Assembly: GCA_002432425.1 (NCBI GenBank) | Contig: DJEL01000031.1 | Coordinates: forward strand, 170,767-234,766 | Reading direction: 5' to 3' | DNA length: 64,000 bases | Source: Lachnospiraceae bacterium UBA5899 | Lineage (GTDB): Bacteria; Bacillota; Clostridia; Lachnospirales; Lachnospiraceae | Shown here: piece by piece, positions 25,765 to 35,115 of the stretch | Numbering within the stretch: the first letter of the stretch is position 1 | Layout: each line of letters begins with the position of its first letter | The notes under the pieces: model-generated | The model's input: only the letters and a program-made list of their open reading frames with translations | What the model was told of the DNA's origin: nothing | Database searches by the model: none | Translations under genes and position numbers: made by a program

Positions 25765-27219
25765 CTACACAATGCTTTCGCCACGCAGCAGCTTGGAAAC
25801 ACCGTTTGCTGCAAACAGCAGTACAACGCTGACTACGGATTTCACCATGCCGACCATGGTTGCGAACGGTATATTACCGTCCATAATACCTAACTTGTAT
25901 ACATAGTAGTCAAGTACCATGTTGACATTGGTGTTGTTCGGGTTATCGAATACCATGTACTGATCCATACCGTTGCTTAAGATACCGGCAATCGCCATCA
26001 GGAGCATTACCATGAAGGTAGGAAGCAGTCCGGGCACGGTAATGTGCCACATCTTCTGGAAACGGCCTGCGCCGTCCACGGTAGCGGCTTCGTAAAGCTG
26101 CTGGTCAATACCGGCAATACCGGCTATGTAAATAATGGCGCTCCAGCCGATGCCCTTCCACATACCCCAGGCTAACATCTTGAACCAGTGACCGGAACTG
26201 CTCATCAGCAGGTTCTTGCCTTCTGACCAGACGCCGGTATTTACCATCATACTGCTGACGAAACCGTCGGTAGCAAAAATAGCGAATGCGATAGCGTATA
26301 CCAGAACCCAGCTTATGAAGTTAGGAATGGTTGTGAAGGTCTGTACAAATTTTCTGACCCAGGGAGTCTTGATTTCGGACAGGAAAATAGCGAATGCCAT
26401 TGCGCACCAGCTTGTTGCCAGTCCCAGTCCGCTCATGGCTAAGGTGTTGCGCAGAACGCGGATAATGTCGTTTCTGGTCGCTTCACTTTCAAATAACATG
26501 GTGAACCATTTGAATCCTACGAAGTTATCGGCGGAAAGGGTGCCGCCGGAAGTATAATCATAGAATGCGTATCTCCAGCCGTACAGAGGCAGGTAGGAGA
26601 ATACGAAGCAGAGCGCCGCAAAGGGAAGGAACATTAAGAACAGTTTGTACTGGGATTCCATCTCGAATTTTTCTTCTTTTGCAGGTTTCGGAAGCAGGCA
26701 CTGGGTAATCACACTGACTGTCATAACAATGATTGCCATAACAAGGAATAAGAGCCAGTTTCCTAAGGGAAAATTGGGAATAACCTTGTCGGGCTTGGTG
26801 GTCTGTGCAATCTGGCTGTATGCCAGATAAATCCCGCCGAGACCTGCAAACTGCAGGGCCGCTCCGCCGATACCGAACCAGTTGCCCAGTCTCTTTAATT
26901 TATTGTTGCCGAGGGACATACATCCCATAGTTGCCGCACCTAAGATACCGATACAGGCAATTAAGCTTCCGATAAATAAAATAACGAAAGAAGATTCCTG
27001 TACCCAGCCTCTGTCAAAGGCACGTACGCAGAGCTTTGTCAGATCTCCGTATGCCACGCCTGATGTAAACAGAGACATGTTTTTGTTTACATAATCGCAG
27101 ATTTTAGCCGGATTGCATGCCGGCAGGAAAATCAGAACTACTGATAAAAGTGCTGCGACTCTGGATAAATAGTAGATATATCCAGCCACTTTTTCCTTTC
27201 CTGTTTTTCTGTCTTTCAT
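25765..27219 (-). CDS. Carbohydrate ABC transporter permease with extra N-terminal membrane domain (LplB-like)
   Basis: A 484-residue permease. The C-terminal 290 residues match LplB-type permeases, with the EAA loop EAATVDGAGRFQKMW near residue 390. The first 195 residues are an addition with about four membrane segments (around 12-35, 75-95, 110-130 and 150-175) that ordinary LplB proteins of about 300 residues lack. AGGAAAGGAG lies before the ATG at 27219; a GTG further upstream overlaps this site and is rejected. No ATPase gene is in the operon, so a shared MsmK-type ATPase elsewhere is expected. Confidence 0.88.
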   Translation of the reverse strand: MKDRKTGKEKVAGYIYYLSRVAALLSVVLIFLPACNPAKICDYVNKNMSLFTSGVAYGDLTKLCVRAFDRGWVQESSFVILFIGSLIACIGILGAATMGCMSLGNNKLKRLGNWFGIGGAALQFAGLGGIYLAYSQIAQTTKPDKVIPNFPLGNWLLFLVMAIIVMTVSVITQCLLPKPAKEEKFEMESQYKLFLMFLPFAALCFVFSYLPLYGWRYAFYDYTSGGTLSADNFVGFKWFTMLFESEATRNDIIRVLRNTLAMSGLGLATSWCAMAFAIFLSEIKTPWVRKFVQTFTTIPNFISWVLVYAIAFAIFATDGFVSSMMVNTGVWSEGKNLLMSSSGHWFKMLAWGMWKGIGWSAIIYIAGIAGIDQQLYEAATVDGAGRFQKMWHITVPGLLPTFMVMLLMAIAGILSNGMDQYMVFDNPNNTNVNMVLDYYVYKLGIMDGNIPFATMVGMVKSVVSVVLLFAANGVSKLLRGESIV

Positions 27220-27272
27220 GTTTCTTTTTGACTCCTTTCCTAAACATTTCACAGATTGTTCAGATTAATTTT

Positions 27273-27278
27273 ATTATA
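27273..27278 (-). promoter_or_regulatory. -10 element of the transporter operon
   Basis: Minus-strand TATAAT about 54 bases before the permease ATG. The matching -35 position reads TATCTT, so it is poor and activator dependence is likely. Confidence 0.55.
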
Positions 27279-27307
27279 CCTTTCGGGGTCCTCAAAAGAT
27301 ACCGCAA

Positions 27308-27330
27308 TTACTGGACAGAAAATACAGTAA
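27308..27330. promoter_or_regulatory. Candidate activator site upstream of the transporter operon
   Basis: Inverted repeat TTACTG-N11-CAGTAA centred about 53 bases upstream of the expected start, a common activator position. The half-sites resemble the TTACT/AGTAA palindrome at the yesN-like promoter. Confidence 0.4.
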
Positions 27331-27379
27331 CTTTTTGGTTGCATCCGCCGTATTCCTTTTCGGTATCATTTTCCGGCGC

Positions 27380-27408
27380 AAAAAAGGAGCGCCCTTTCGG
27401 ACGCCCCT
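27380..27408 (-). terminator. Terminator of the secreted-module protein gene
   Basis: Strong GC-rich minus-strand stem of nine to ten pairs closed by a GAAA tetraloop and followed by T6, about 30 bases after the stop codon. It insulates the secreted protein gene from the transporter operon. Confidence 0.85.
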
Positions 27409-27437
27409 TCTGTTACTTATCTTATCTGTTTGGCTGA

Positions 27438-29180
27438 TTAGTTTGCTTTTTTCTTCTTGGAAACTACAACGCCTGCTACAACACCGCCGATTACAACTAC
27501 TGCTGCAACTACGATACCAACGATAAGGCCGGTATTGCTGCTGCTTGTTTCTTCTGCTGCAGGAGTGGTTTCAGCGGGAGCGCTTTCTTCAACGGTTTCC
27601 GGAGTTTCTGCGGAAGCTTCGTTGTCATAAGCGAAACCGCTTACGGTAAAGGTGATGCTGATGTCTGTCATGGGAACTGCGTAGTAGCCGATTTCCTTGC
27701 AGTCATTGTTCCAGATGTTCTGAAGAAGAATCTTGGTTACTTCTTTGGAATCCGGGTCTAAAACAGGACCGTTGGGAAGGTCTACATTCTTGCCGTCTAC
27801 AGTCAGTTTCACATCGGAGAAAGTAATTTCACCGGAGTTAGGAATATCGGTAGAAATAAAGATTAAGTTTAAGTATTCCTGGGTGGAGAATTCACCGTCC
27901 GGGAAGCTTATTCCATCGATGGATACTGTGTAAGTACCATTACCGGAAATTACGGTATCATGAATGTTGCCGGGAATGGTGATAGCATTATTGTCCGCAT
28001 CCCAACCGGTAATCTGATTGAAATAATCGGTGCCAAGACCATAGGTTGCATCATCATATGCGTTACGGAAGGACCAGTTAGGGGTCTGAATTCCGATGTA
28101 TGCATTGTATGTACCGTTTAAGTCTACGGGAGCTACATTTACAGTTTCTTCAGCAGCAGCTGCTACATAAATTTCAGGAGTGATCTCGAAGGTGATCTTC
28201 TTGTATCCCTTAGGAGATTCTGCTAAATACTTGTCACCCCATTCGTTGTAACCACCGCCGATACGGATACATTTGGTTTCATCATAAGCACCGGTACCTT
28301 CAGCCCAGAATGCCTTACCTGCGGAAAGATCGGTAGTTACTTCTTCGCCGTCTAAGTATACCTTAACATCAAAGGTAGACTGATCGGAAATAGCGGATGC
28401 ATCGTCTACAATCATGCAGGGTGCAACGTACCATGTGTAGAAAACAGGGCTGTCAAATTCAAGGGAAAGAGTAGTGGTTTCGCCACTCTTTAAGGTTCCT
28501 GTGGTAGCGGTGATGCCTTCTGCATCTTCGCCTGCGTAGTTGTAACCCCAATCACCGTCTGCTTCCTTATCAGCGCCGATAGCGATGAATGCATCATAGC
28601 TTTCTTCACTTAAGGTAGCTTCGCCTGCTGCAGCGCCTTCTTCTACTGCATTTAAGGTAATGGTGTAAGTAATTTCCTTGAAGCCCTTGGGAGACTCGGC
28701 CATATACTTATCGCCCCATTCGTTGTAGCCGCCTGCAAGACGTACAGCCTGAGTATCGCTGTAATCACCGGTACCTTCATACCAGAATGCTTTACCTGCG
28801 GAGAAATCAATCTTGTCGGTTACATCTTCACCGTCAATCTTTACGCTGTCGATGGTGTAATCTACGTTACCTACGTTTTCTGCTACCAAAACAGGTGCCA
28901 TAAACCAGGTATAAACAACTTCTGTAGGGAAGCTTACACCGATGGTTACGGTATCGCCAACCTTTGCGGTTGCGTCGGTTGCGGTTACATCACCGGCATT
29001 GCTGGATGCACCGTTTCCATAGTACTGATATCCCCAGTCACCGTCTGCTTCAGCGTCAGCGCCAATGGCAAGAAACATCTGATACTCATCTTCTGTAGCG
29101 GCAGATGTAAATGTCAGTGTAGAAAACATCATTGCAAATGCCAGAACAGAAGCGAAGAATCTCTTCATTTTCTTTTTCAT
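27438..29180 (-). CDS. Secreted, membrane-anchored protein with three related beta-rich modules
   Basis: A 580-residue surface protein that I do not recognise as a named family. Residues 1-28 are a signal peptide. Modules 1 (about 33-179) and 2 (about 195-338) are clear duplicates: both have an AIGADxEADGDWGY block at the start, a central YTW...AP strand, SAGKAFWxEGTG, and end in GGYNEWGDKYxAESPKG. Module 3 (about 357-518) is divergent but keeps the strand order and a DVKLTVDGKNV block. A Pro/Glu/Thr/Ser linker (523-548) leads to SNTG, a membrane helix (551-574) and KKKKAN, an arrangement like a sortase signal but without LPxTG. A carbohydrate-binding role is inferred from the jelly-roll-like pattern, the Trp/Tyr-rich repeats and the location in a sugar locus. 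The 5' leader has a GTGGC/GCCAC hairpin at 29206-29219. Confidence 0.8.
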   Translation of the reverse strand: MKKKMKRFFASVLAFAMMFSTLTFTSAATEDEYQMFLAIGADAEADGDWGYQYYGNGASSNAGDVTATDATAKVGDTVTIGVSFPTEVVYTWFMAPVLVAENVGNVDYTIDSVKIDGEDVTDKIDFSAGKAFWYEGTGDYSDTQAVRLAGGYNEWGDKYMAESPKGFKEITYTITLNAVEEGAAAGEATLSEESYDAFIAIGADKEADGDWGYNYAGEDAEGITATTGTLKSGETTTLSLEFDSPVFYTWYVAPCMIVDDASAISDQSTFDVKVYLDGEEVTTDLSAGKAFWAEGTGAYDETKCIRIGGGYNEWGDKYLAESPKGYKKITFEITPEIYVAAAAEETVNVAPVDLNGTYNAYIGIQTPNWSFRNAYDDATYGLGTDYFNQITGWDADNNAITIPGNIHDTVISGNGTYTVSIDGISFPDGEFSTQEYLNLIFISTDIPNSGEITFSDVKLTVDGKNVDLPNGPVLDPDSKEVTKILLQNIWNNDCKEIGYYAVPMTDISITFTVSGFAYDNEASAETPETVEESAPAETTPAAEETSSSNTGLIVGIVVAAVVVIGGVVAGVVVSKKKKAN

Positions 29181-29313
29181 TATATTTTCCTCCTACTAAG
29201 AATCCGTGGCTTTTGCCACTTATTGATACTCTTAAGTTTATAGGAATACGGGCTATAAAAAAACCATCCCTTTTTGACATTTTATACGGACAAAATTGCA
29301 CATCATTTTTTTA

Positions 29314-31146
29314 TTATTCCGGGCTGACGATGGGCAGTATGACCGTGATGGTGGTTCCCTTCCCCAGCGTACTGTCGATTTTCATGCCGTATTCCTCGCC
29401 GTGGCACAGACGGATACGCTGGTTGATGTTGCACAGACCGATGCTGCTCTTGCGGTTTAAGGTCTTCTGGGAAATCTTAATCTGCAGCGCTTCCAGCTCC
29501 TCTTCCGTCATGCCGCAGCCGTTGTCCGAAATGCATATTTTCAGCATGCCGCCGGCTTCTTCCATGGATGCCGTACCTTGGCCCGCCTCTGCGGGTATGG
29601 CTTCCATGGATACCGAAATCAGACCGTTTTCCTCCACCTGCTCCATGCCGTGCAGAATGGCGTTTTCCACAATGGGCTGTAGCAGTATGGGCAGTATCAT
29701 GTAGCGGTTGGTATCAAATCCCTCCGGCATGTGGATTTCGTAATTAAAGCGGTCGCCGAAACGTATTCTCTGAATTTGCAGGTAATTCTCCATGTAGTCC
29801 AGTTCTTTTTTCAGCGTAACCATGGCGGTTCCCGTATTTTCCAGCACGTAGCGCATGGATTTTCCCAATAGCTTAATAGAATTTGCCACCTCTTTGTTGC
29901 CCGCCGTCAGCGCCTGCATACGGATACTTTCCAGGGTATTGTATAAGAAGTGCGGATTTATCTGGCTGGCAAGCATCTTCATTTCCATCACCTGCTGCTC
30001 ATTCAAAAGCTGTTGCTCGGAAATTCTGGTTTCGTACATCCTGGCGTCCATTTCCTTGATTTTCCGCACCATGACCTGCAAGTCCGCGTAAATTTCCGAA
30101 AGTTCGTCTTCGCCGCCGAAAGACTGTGCCTCCGGGTATTCCTCGTTGCTGGCTTTTTTCATCTCATTACGCAGTATGGTGACACGGTTTGTAAAATACC
30201 GGGTGAAATAGTGAATGAGTATCCACGGCATGACAACCGCCGCCATGATAATGAGCAGGCAGGTCATCAGAATGGAAAGGATGTCCTTGTATGCCGAAGC
30301 ATGCATGGTCACCACGTAAACCCTGCTGTTGGTCTGGTATAAATTTAGGGTGGTAAGCTTGGTAAAATAGGACTTTGCTCCGTACCACACCGGCCCTAAA
30401 TATTCGTAATAATTGTCGTAGTAATTGATGTCCATCCGCTGTTTTTCACCGTAGTGCTTGCGGGTGGAGTCGTACACAATGGTGCCGTCGTCCGTGGACG
30501 CGCTGATTTCGTATTCGTTGCTGCCGATACGGGTCTGCAGGTAGTTGTCGCTGACCGTAATGACAATCACGGCTTCATGGCTGCCGCTCATGACCGTTAT
30601 CCGGCGCACCAGTGCCAGATTCCAGTAGGAATTGCCGTATTTGTCGTATTTTTCCATGGGTATCCAGAATGCGCCCGCCTGCAGCATGGCTCTCTGATAC
30701 CAGCCGGTATTTTTAATATCCTCCCCCGCCAGGGCAAAATGCACGCACTCCGCCGCGAAGGGATTGTCCGTGTAGACCGTGATGTCGTCAATTTCCGCAT
30801 GGGTGGAAACATAGTTGTCGATGGTGGTGTAGGCATAGGCATTCGATCCCGGCGGATTGTCGGAGTCGGACGCCAGAATATCCTGCAGGGCGTCTTCAAA
30901 GGAAATGTTCACCGACATGTTGTATACCTGGGTGGTAATCTCAAACAGAATGGTTTTCACACGCAGGTTGTCGGACTCCAGCAGGTTTTTATAATAATTG
31001 GTGAGCAGATGCCCCGTATTGCCCAGCAAAAAAGAACCGATTACGGTAATGGGCAGTACGACGGCAACAATATAGATTACAGATAGCTGCTGCCTGATTT
31101 TTCGTTTGCTCATAAAGTCCAGTAAACGGTTCTTTTTTATATTCAT
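29314..31146 (-). CDS. YesM-like sensor histidine kinase
   Basis: A 610-residue membrane kinase. Two membrane helices (about 22-44 and 300-325) flank a 250-residue extracellular sensor domain. A coiled-coil/HAMP-like linker leads to the His_kinase domain with phosphoacceptor His in INPHFLYNTLES near residue 400, and a HATPase domain with the N box (IVENAILHG) and G boxes (DNGCGM, SSIGLCNINQRI). It lies between the secreted-module protein and the GH31 gene and probably senses a sugar, directly or through a binding protein, and phosphorylates the YesN-like regulator at 19922. Confidence 0.92.
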   Translation of the reverse strand: MNIKKNRLLDFMSKRKIRQQLSVIYIVAVVLPITVIGSFLLGNTGHLLTNYYKNLLESDNLRVKTILFEITTQVYNMSVNISFEDALQDILASDSDNPPGSNAYAYTTIDNYVSTHAEIDDITVYTDNPFAAECVHFALAGEDIKNTGWYQRAMLQAGAFWIPMEKYDKYGNSYWNLALVRRITVMSGSHEAVIVITVSDNYLQTRIGSNEYEISASTDDGTIVYDSTRKHYGEKQRMDINYYDNYYEYLGPVWYGAKSYFTKLTTLNLYQTNSRVYVVTMHASAYKDILSILMTCLLIIMAAVVMPWILIHYFTRYFTNRVTILRNEMKKASNEEYPEAQSFGGEDELSEIYADLQVMVRKIKEMDARMYETRISEQQLLNEQQVMEMKMLASQINPHFLYNTLESIRMQALTAGNKEVANSIKLLGKSMRYVLENTGTAMVTLKKELDYMENYLQIQRIRFGDRFNYEIHMPEGFDTNRYMILPILLQPIVENAILHGMEQVEENGLISVSMEAIPAEAGQGTASMEEAGGMLKICISDNGCGMTEEELEALQIKISQKTLNRKSSIGLCNINQRIRLCHGEEYGMKIDSTLGKGTTITVILPIVSPE

Positions 31147-31178
31147 AGTGTTCTATTCTCCCTCATTGCGCTTTTACA

Positions 31179-33518
31179 TTACAGCGTAACAACAGCTTTT
31201 CCCGCAATCTTTGTAAGAACAGTATCCTTGTCCGTAACCTGCATTTCGGCATTTTCCACCGCAGCAGCCTTACGGTTTACCAGACGCACGCTGACAGCCT
31301 TGCCGGTATCCACGGAAACAGAAATCTTTCCTTCTTCTGTGGTGACGGAAATCTTTATTTCCTCGCTGCCGTCCATGCCGTAAACGGTTTCGGTAACGGT
31401 CGTGCCTGCCACAGGTTCGTAGATGCGCAGCTCTGCGTCTTCTCCGTAATCATAATCCGGCTTGTCGTCGTGAGCGCCGATAGCAACAATGGAATTTTCC
31501 TTTACTAAAAGAGGTACGCTTAAATAGCCGTGCTTCTCCTGTATCCATCTGCCGCCTTCCTTTATCTCTCCGGTAAAGAAATCGGTCCAGCGTCCGGCAG
31601 GCAGATAATAATCTGCCAGACTCTCTTCATTGAAGATGGGCGCTACCAGCAGGGAATCTCCCAGCATGTACTGTTTGTCCACATAATGGCAGGTTCTGTC
31701 TTCTGTGAATTCCAGCACCATGCTTCTCATGGTAGGAACGCCGGTCTTGTTTGCCTGGATTGCGGTTTTATACAGATAAGGCATCAGTCTTGCCTTTAAT
31801 CTGGTGAAAAATCTTACGACATCCACCGCTTCCTCGTCATACGCCCAGGGCACTCTGTAAGAAGTGCTGCCGTGCAGACGGCTATGGGAAGAAAGAAGTC
31901 CGAATGCTACCCATCTCTTGTATACATCCGGTGTGGAAGTGCTTTCAAAACCGCCGATGTCATGCGCCCAGAAGCCGAAACCGGACATCAGTAAGGACAG
32001 ACCGCCGCGTAAGCTTTCTTCCATGGATTCATAATCGGACCAGCAGTCACCGCCCCAGTGTACCGGGAACTTCTGACCGCCGACTGTTGCGGAACGTGCG
32101 AAAAGAACTGCTTCGCCTTTGCCACGCTTCTTTTCCAGTATATCATATACAGTCTTATTATACAGGTAAGTGTAGTAATTGTGCATCTTTTTTGCATCGG
32201 AATGGTCAAAATATTCAATTCCGTCCACAGGAATTCTCTCACCGAAGTCCGTTTTGAAGCAATCCACTCCCATATCCAGAAGTCCGGCTAATTTTTCCTG
32301 ATACCATGCGCAGGCATCCGGATTGGTAAAGTCAACCAGTGCCATGCCCGGCTGCCACATATCCCACTGCCATACGTCGCCGTTGGTGCGTTTTACAAAA
32401 TAGCTCTTTTCCATGCCTTCCGCAAACAGGCAGCTTTCCTGTGCGATATAAGGGTTAATCCATACACAGATATTTAAGCCCTTTGCCTTAATACGGGACA
32501 GCATGCCCTTCGGGTCGGGGAATACGCGGGAATCCCATACAAAATCCGTCCAGTGGAACTCCTTCATCCAGAAGCAGTCGAAGTGGAAGGTTCTTAAAGG
32601 AATGCCTCTGTCCAGCATGCCGTCCACAAAGCTCATAACCGTTTCTTCGTCGTAATTTGTGGTAAAGGAAGTGGACAGCCATAAACCGAAGGTCCAGGGT
32701 GCCGGCAGGGAAGGCTTGCCGGTCAGGTCGGTGTAGCGCTCCAGTACTTCTTTCATGGAAGGACCGTTGAACAGGTAGTAATCTAAGTAGCCGCCCTCTA
32801 CGGAAAATGCGTTCTTGGTTACCTGTTCGGTGCCGATTTCAAATTCCACTTTTTCGGGATGGTTTACAAAAACACCGTATCCCTTGTTGCTGATATAAAA
32901 AGGAATGTTCTTGTAGGACTGGTAAGTGCTGGTGCCGCCGTCCTCATTCCAGATTGCCACGCTCTGTCCGTTCTTGGTGAAAGCGGTAAATCTTTCGCCG
33001 AGACCGTAAATCAATTCGCCTACGCCCATGGTAAGCTGCTGACGCATGTAGGTTTCGGTGCTGTCGCCTTTATCGTACGCATCGCCCTTCCAGTCCGTCT
33101 TCATGCAGGCTAAGTCCTTGGCTGCGGAACGGGTAATGACTTCATTTCCTCTTCTGTATGCCATGTACCAGTTTTTCTTGCCGATTTCCAGGGTCAGTCC
33201 GCCGGATGTAACGGTCAGCTTTTCTTCGTCGCTTGCAACCGTCAGGGATTGTTCTTCTTTCTGGTATAATTCAAATTCCGGCTCTCTCTTCTTTGCGCCC
33301 AGATGATGATAGGTCTGTACCCGCAGTACATCCGGTGCAGGAGAAGTAATCACCATGGTAAGGTTGATGCCGCCAAGGGTGCATCCGCGGTTTACAATTC
33401 TGGAAGTGGGAAGGCATAAGGTCACCTTCGTGGCTTCCGTGTTTTCAAAATATACTTCCTGGGGGGTAAAGCAAGCGCAGCCTTCTTTCTGCAGCCAGCA
33501 TCCGTTTCCAAATAACAT
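31179..33518 (-). CDS. Alpha-xylosidase, glycoside hydrolase family 31 (YicI-like)
   Basis: A 779-residue cytoplasmic GH31 enzyme. The catalytic nucleophile Asp is in CFKTDFGERIP near residue 418, and the general acid Asp is in HWGGDCWSDYESM near residue 485. The block FHFDCFWMKEFHWTDFVWD is typical of YicI-type alpha-xylosidases that release xylose from isoprimeverose and xyloglucan fragments, rather than of alpha-glucosidases. No signal peptide is present, so it acts on imported sugars. GGAGG precedes the ATG. Together with the esterase it suggests that the locus handles xyloglucan or related xylose-capped oligosaccharides; this is inference. Confidence 0.9.
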   Translation of the reverse strand: MLFGNGCWLQKEGCACFTPQEVYFENTEATKVTLCLPTSRIVNRGCTLGGINLTMVITSPAPDVLRVQTYHHLGAKKREPEFELYQKEEQSLTVASDEEKLTVTSGGLTLEIGKKNWYMAYRRGNEVITRSAAKDLACMKTDWKGDAYDKGDSTETYMRQQLTMGVGELIYGLGERFTAFTKNGQSVAIWNEDGGTSTYQSYKNIPFYISNKGYGVFVNHPEKVEFEIGTEQVTKNAFSVEGGYLDYYLFNGPSMKEVLERYTDLTGKPSLPAPWTFGLWLSTSFTTNYDEETVMSFVDGMLDRGIPLRTFHFDCFWMKEFHWTDFVWDSRVFPDPKGMLSRIKAKGLNICVWINPYIAQESCLFAEGMEKSYFVKRTNGDVWQWDMWQPGMALVDFTNPDACAWYQEKLAGLLDMGVDCFKTDFGERIPVDGIEYFDHSDAKKMHNYYTYLYNKTVYDILEKKRGKGEAVLFARSATVGGQKFPVHWGGDCWSDYESMEESLRGGLSLLMSGFGFWAHDIGGFESTSTPDVYKRWVAFGLLSSHSRLHGSTSYRVPWAYDEEAVDVVRFFTRLKARLMPYLYKTAIQANKTGVPTMRSMVLEFTEDRTCHYVDKQYMLGDSLLVAPIFNEESLADYYLPAGRWTDFFTGEIKEGGRWIQEKHGYLSVPLLVKENSIVAIGAHDDKPDYDYGEDAELRIYEPVAGTTVTETVYGMDGSEEIKISVTTEEGKISVSVDTGKAVSVRLVNRKAAAVENAEMQVTDKDTVLTKIAGKAVVTL

Positions 33519-33547
33519 CTTTTTTCCTCCGTTTTGTCATTCTTTGC

Positions 33548-33565
33548 GCAGACCGTTTTGTCTGC
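33548..33565. promoter_or_regulatory. Inverted repeat upstream of the GH31 gene
   Basis: GCAGAC-N6-GTCTGC, 30 bases before the GH31 ATG, within its leader or promoter. A minus-strand TATAAT (33587-33592) overlaps the T tract of the proS terminator just upstream. Operator function is only a suggestion. Confidence 0.35.
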
Positions 33566-33593
33566 CATGCGTAATCAGGTAGTTTGATTATAA

Positions 33594-33626
33594 AAAAAAG
33601 ACGGTTAAAAATATACCGTCTTTTTT
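33594..33626 (-). terminator. Terminator after proS
   Basis: A six-base GACGGT/ACCGTC core extended by A/T pairs to 12 bases, nine-base loop and T8 on the minus strand, 36 bases after the proS stop. Symmetric enough to work on both strands. Confidence 0.85.
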
Positions 33627-33661
33627 CTATCAGTATTACCAAATTTATTTTACAGAAATCA

Positions 33662-35095
33662 TTAGTATGCTCTACCCCAGTATACCATCTTCCCTGCAGG
33701 CTTTCCGCAGCATACGCAGGTATCTGCGATGTGCTCCTGCTCGAAAGGCATACATCTGCTGGTTACGCTCAGTTTCTCTTTAATCCGGTCCTCACATGCA
33801 CGGTCGCCGCACCACATAGCTTTGACAAAGCCGGATTTTTCGGTGAAGAGCTGCTCGAATTCCGCCATGTTCTTTGCCACATATGTATGGGAATCTCTGT
33901 GTGCCTTTGCTCTCTCATACATATCATGATGAATGGTTTCCAGAAGGCTGCCGATTTCCTCCTCTACTTCATCGAGGGATACCTCCATCTTTTCTCTGGT
34001 ATCTCTTCTGCAGAGAACGCACTTGCCTGCCTCTAAATCCTTGGGACCGATTTCAATACGAACCGGATAACCTCTCATTTCGGCTTCCGCAAACTTGTAG
34101 CCCGGGCTCTTGTCCGTATCGTCCACCTTTACACGGAAGTTGGATTTTAATCTGTCGCGAAGTTCGTATGCCTTGTCCAGTACGCCTTCCTTCTTCTGCT
34201 GGATGGGAATGATGGCTACCTGGATGGGCGCTACCTTGGGCGGCAGCACCAGACCGGAATTGTCACCATGAACCATGATAATGGCGCCAATCATACGGGT
34301 TGTCATCCCCCAGGAGGTCTGGTATACATACTTTAAGGTGTTGTCCTTGTCTGTAAACTGGATACCGAATGCCTTGGCAAATCCGTCGCCGAAGTTGTGG
34401 CTGGTACCGGACTGCAGGGCTTTTCCGTCATGCATTAAGGACTCTATGGTATAGGTTGCTTCCGCACCCGCAAATTTCTCTTTTTCTGTCTTCTGTCCCT
34501 TGATTACGGGAATAGCCAGTACATCCTTGCAGAAGTCGGCATACACGTTCAGCATCTGAATGGTTCTTGCCTCTGCTTCTTCAAAGGTAGCATGCGCCGT
34601 ATGGCCTTCCTGCCATAAGAACTCTCTTGAACGAAGGAAGGGTCTTGTTTCCTTTTCCCATCTTACTACGGAGCACCACTGGTTATATACCTTGGGCAAA
34701 TCTCTGTAGGACTGGATTTCGTTCTTGTAAAAATCGCAGAACAGGGTTTCGGATGTAGGTCTGACACAGAGTCTTTCCTGTAACGGCTGTAATCCGCCGT
34801 GTGTTACCCAGGCAACTTCGGGGGCAAAACCTTCCACATGATCCTTTTCTTTTTCCAAAAGACTTTCGGGAATAAACATGGGCAGATATACATTTTCTAC
34901 ACCATTTGCCTTAAAACGGTCATCCAACTGTCTCTGTAAAAGTTCCCAGATCGCATAGCCGGCGGGCTTGATTACCATACATCCTTTTACACTGGTATAG
35001 TCACACAGCTCTGCCTTTTTTACTACGTCCGTATACCACTGGGCAAAGTCTTCTTCCATGGAAGTGATTGCTTCCACTAATTTCTTGTCAGCCAT
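33662..35095 (-). CDS. proS: Proline--tRNA ligase, archaeal/eukaryotic type
   Basis: A 477-residue class II aminoacyl-tRNA synthetase that charges tRNA-Pro. Motif 2 region (RWEKETRPFLRSREFLWQEGHTAH, key residues Arg, Glu and His) and motif 3 (GLVLPPKVAP after SWGMTTRMIG) are present. It lacks the 180-residue editing insertion of the E. coli-type enzyme and ends in a C-terminal zinc-like Cys cluster (CMPFEQEHIADTCVCCGKPA) and a terminal Tyr, as in archaeal-type ProRS. This type is common in Clostridia. It is the last gene of the run behind the ATP synthase genes and has a strong terminator. Confidence 0.95.
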   Translation of the reverse strand: MADKKLVEAITSMEEDFAQWYTDVVKKAELCDYTSVKGCMVIKPAGYAIWELLQRQLDDRFKANGVENVYLPMFIPESLLEKEKDHVEGFAPEVAWVTHGGLQPLQERLCVRPTSETLFCDFYKNEIQSYRDLPKVYNQWCSVVRWEKETRPFLRSREFLWQEGHTAHATFEEAEARTIQMLNVYADFCKDVLAIPVIKGQKTEKEKFAGAEATYTIESLMHDGKALQSGTSHNFGDGFAKAFGIQFTDKDNTLKYVYQTSWGMTTRMIGAIIMVHGDNSGLVLPPKVAPIQVAIIPIQQKKEGVLDKAYELRDRLKSNFRVKVDDTDKSPGYKFAEAEMRGYPVRIEIGPKDLEAGKCVLCRRDTREKMEVSLDEVEEEIGSLLETIHHDMYERAKAHRDSHTYVAKNMAEFEQLFTEKSGFVKAMWCGDRACEDRIKEKLSVTSRCMPFEQEHIADTCVCCGKPAGKMVYWGRAY

Positions 35096-35115
35096 TTGTT
35101 TCCTCTCACTCTCTT

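Noticed and set aside
31165..31190. TTAC-GCT-GTAA inverted repeat before the YesM-like gene as another regulator site
   Set aside because: It coincides with the last codons and stop of the GH31 gene and the spacing differs from the two candidate sites, so chance is more likely.
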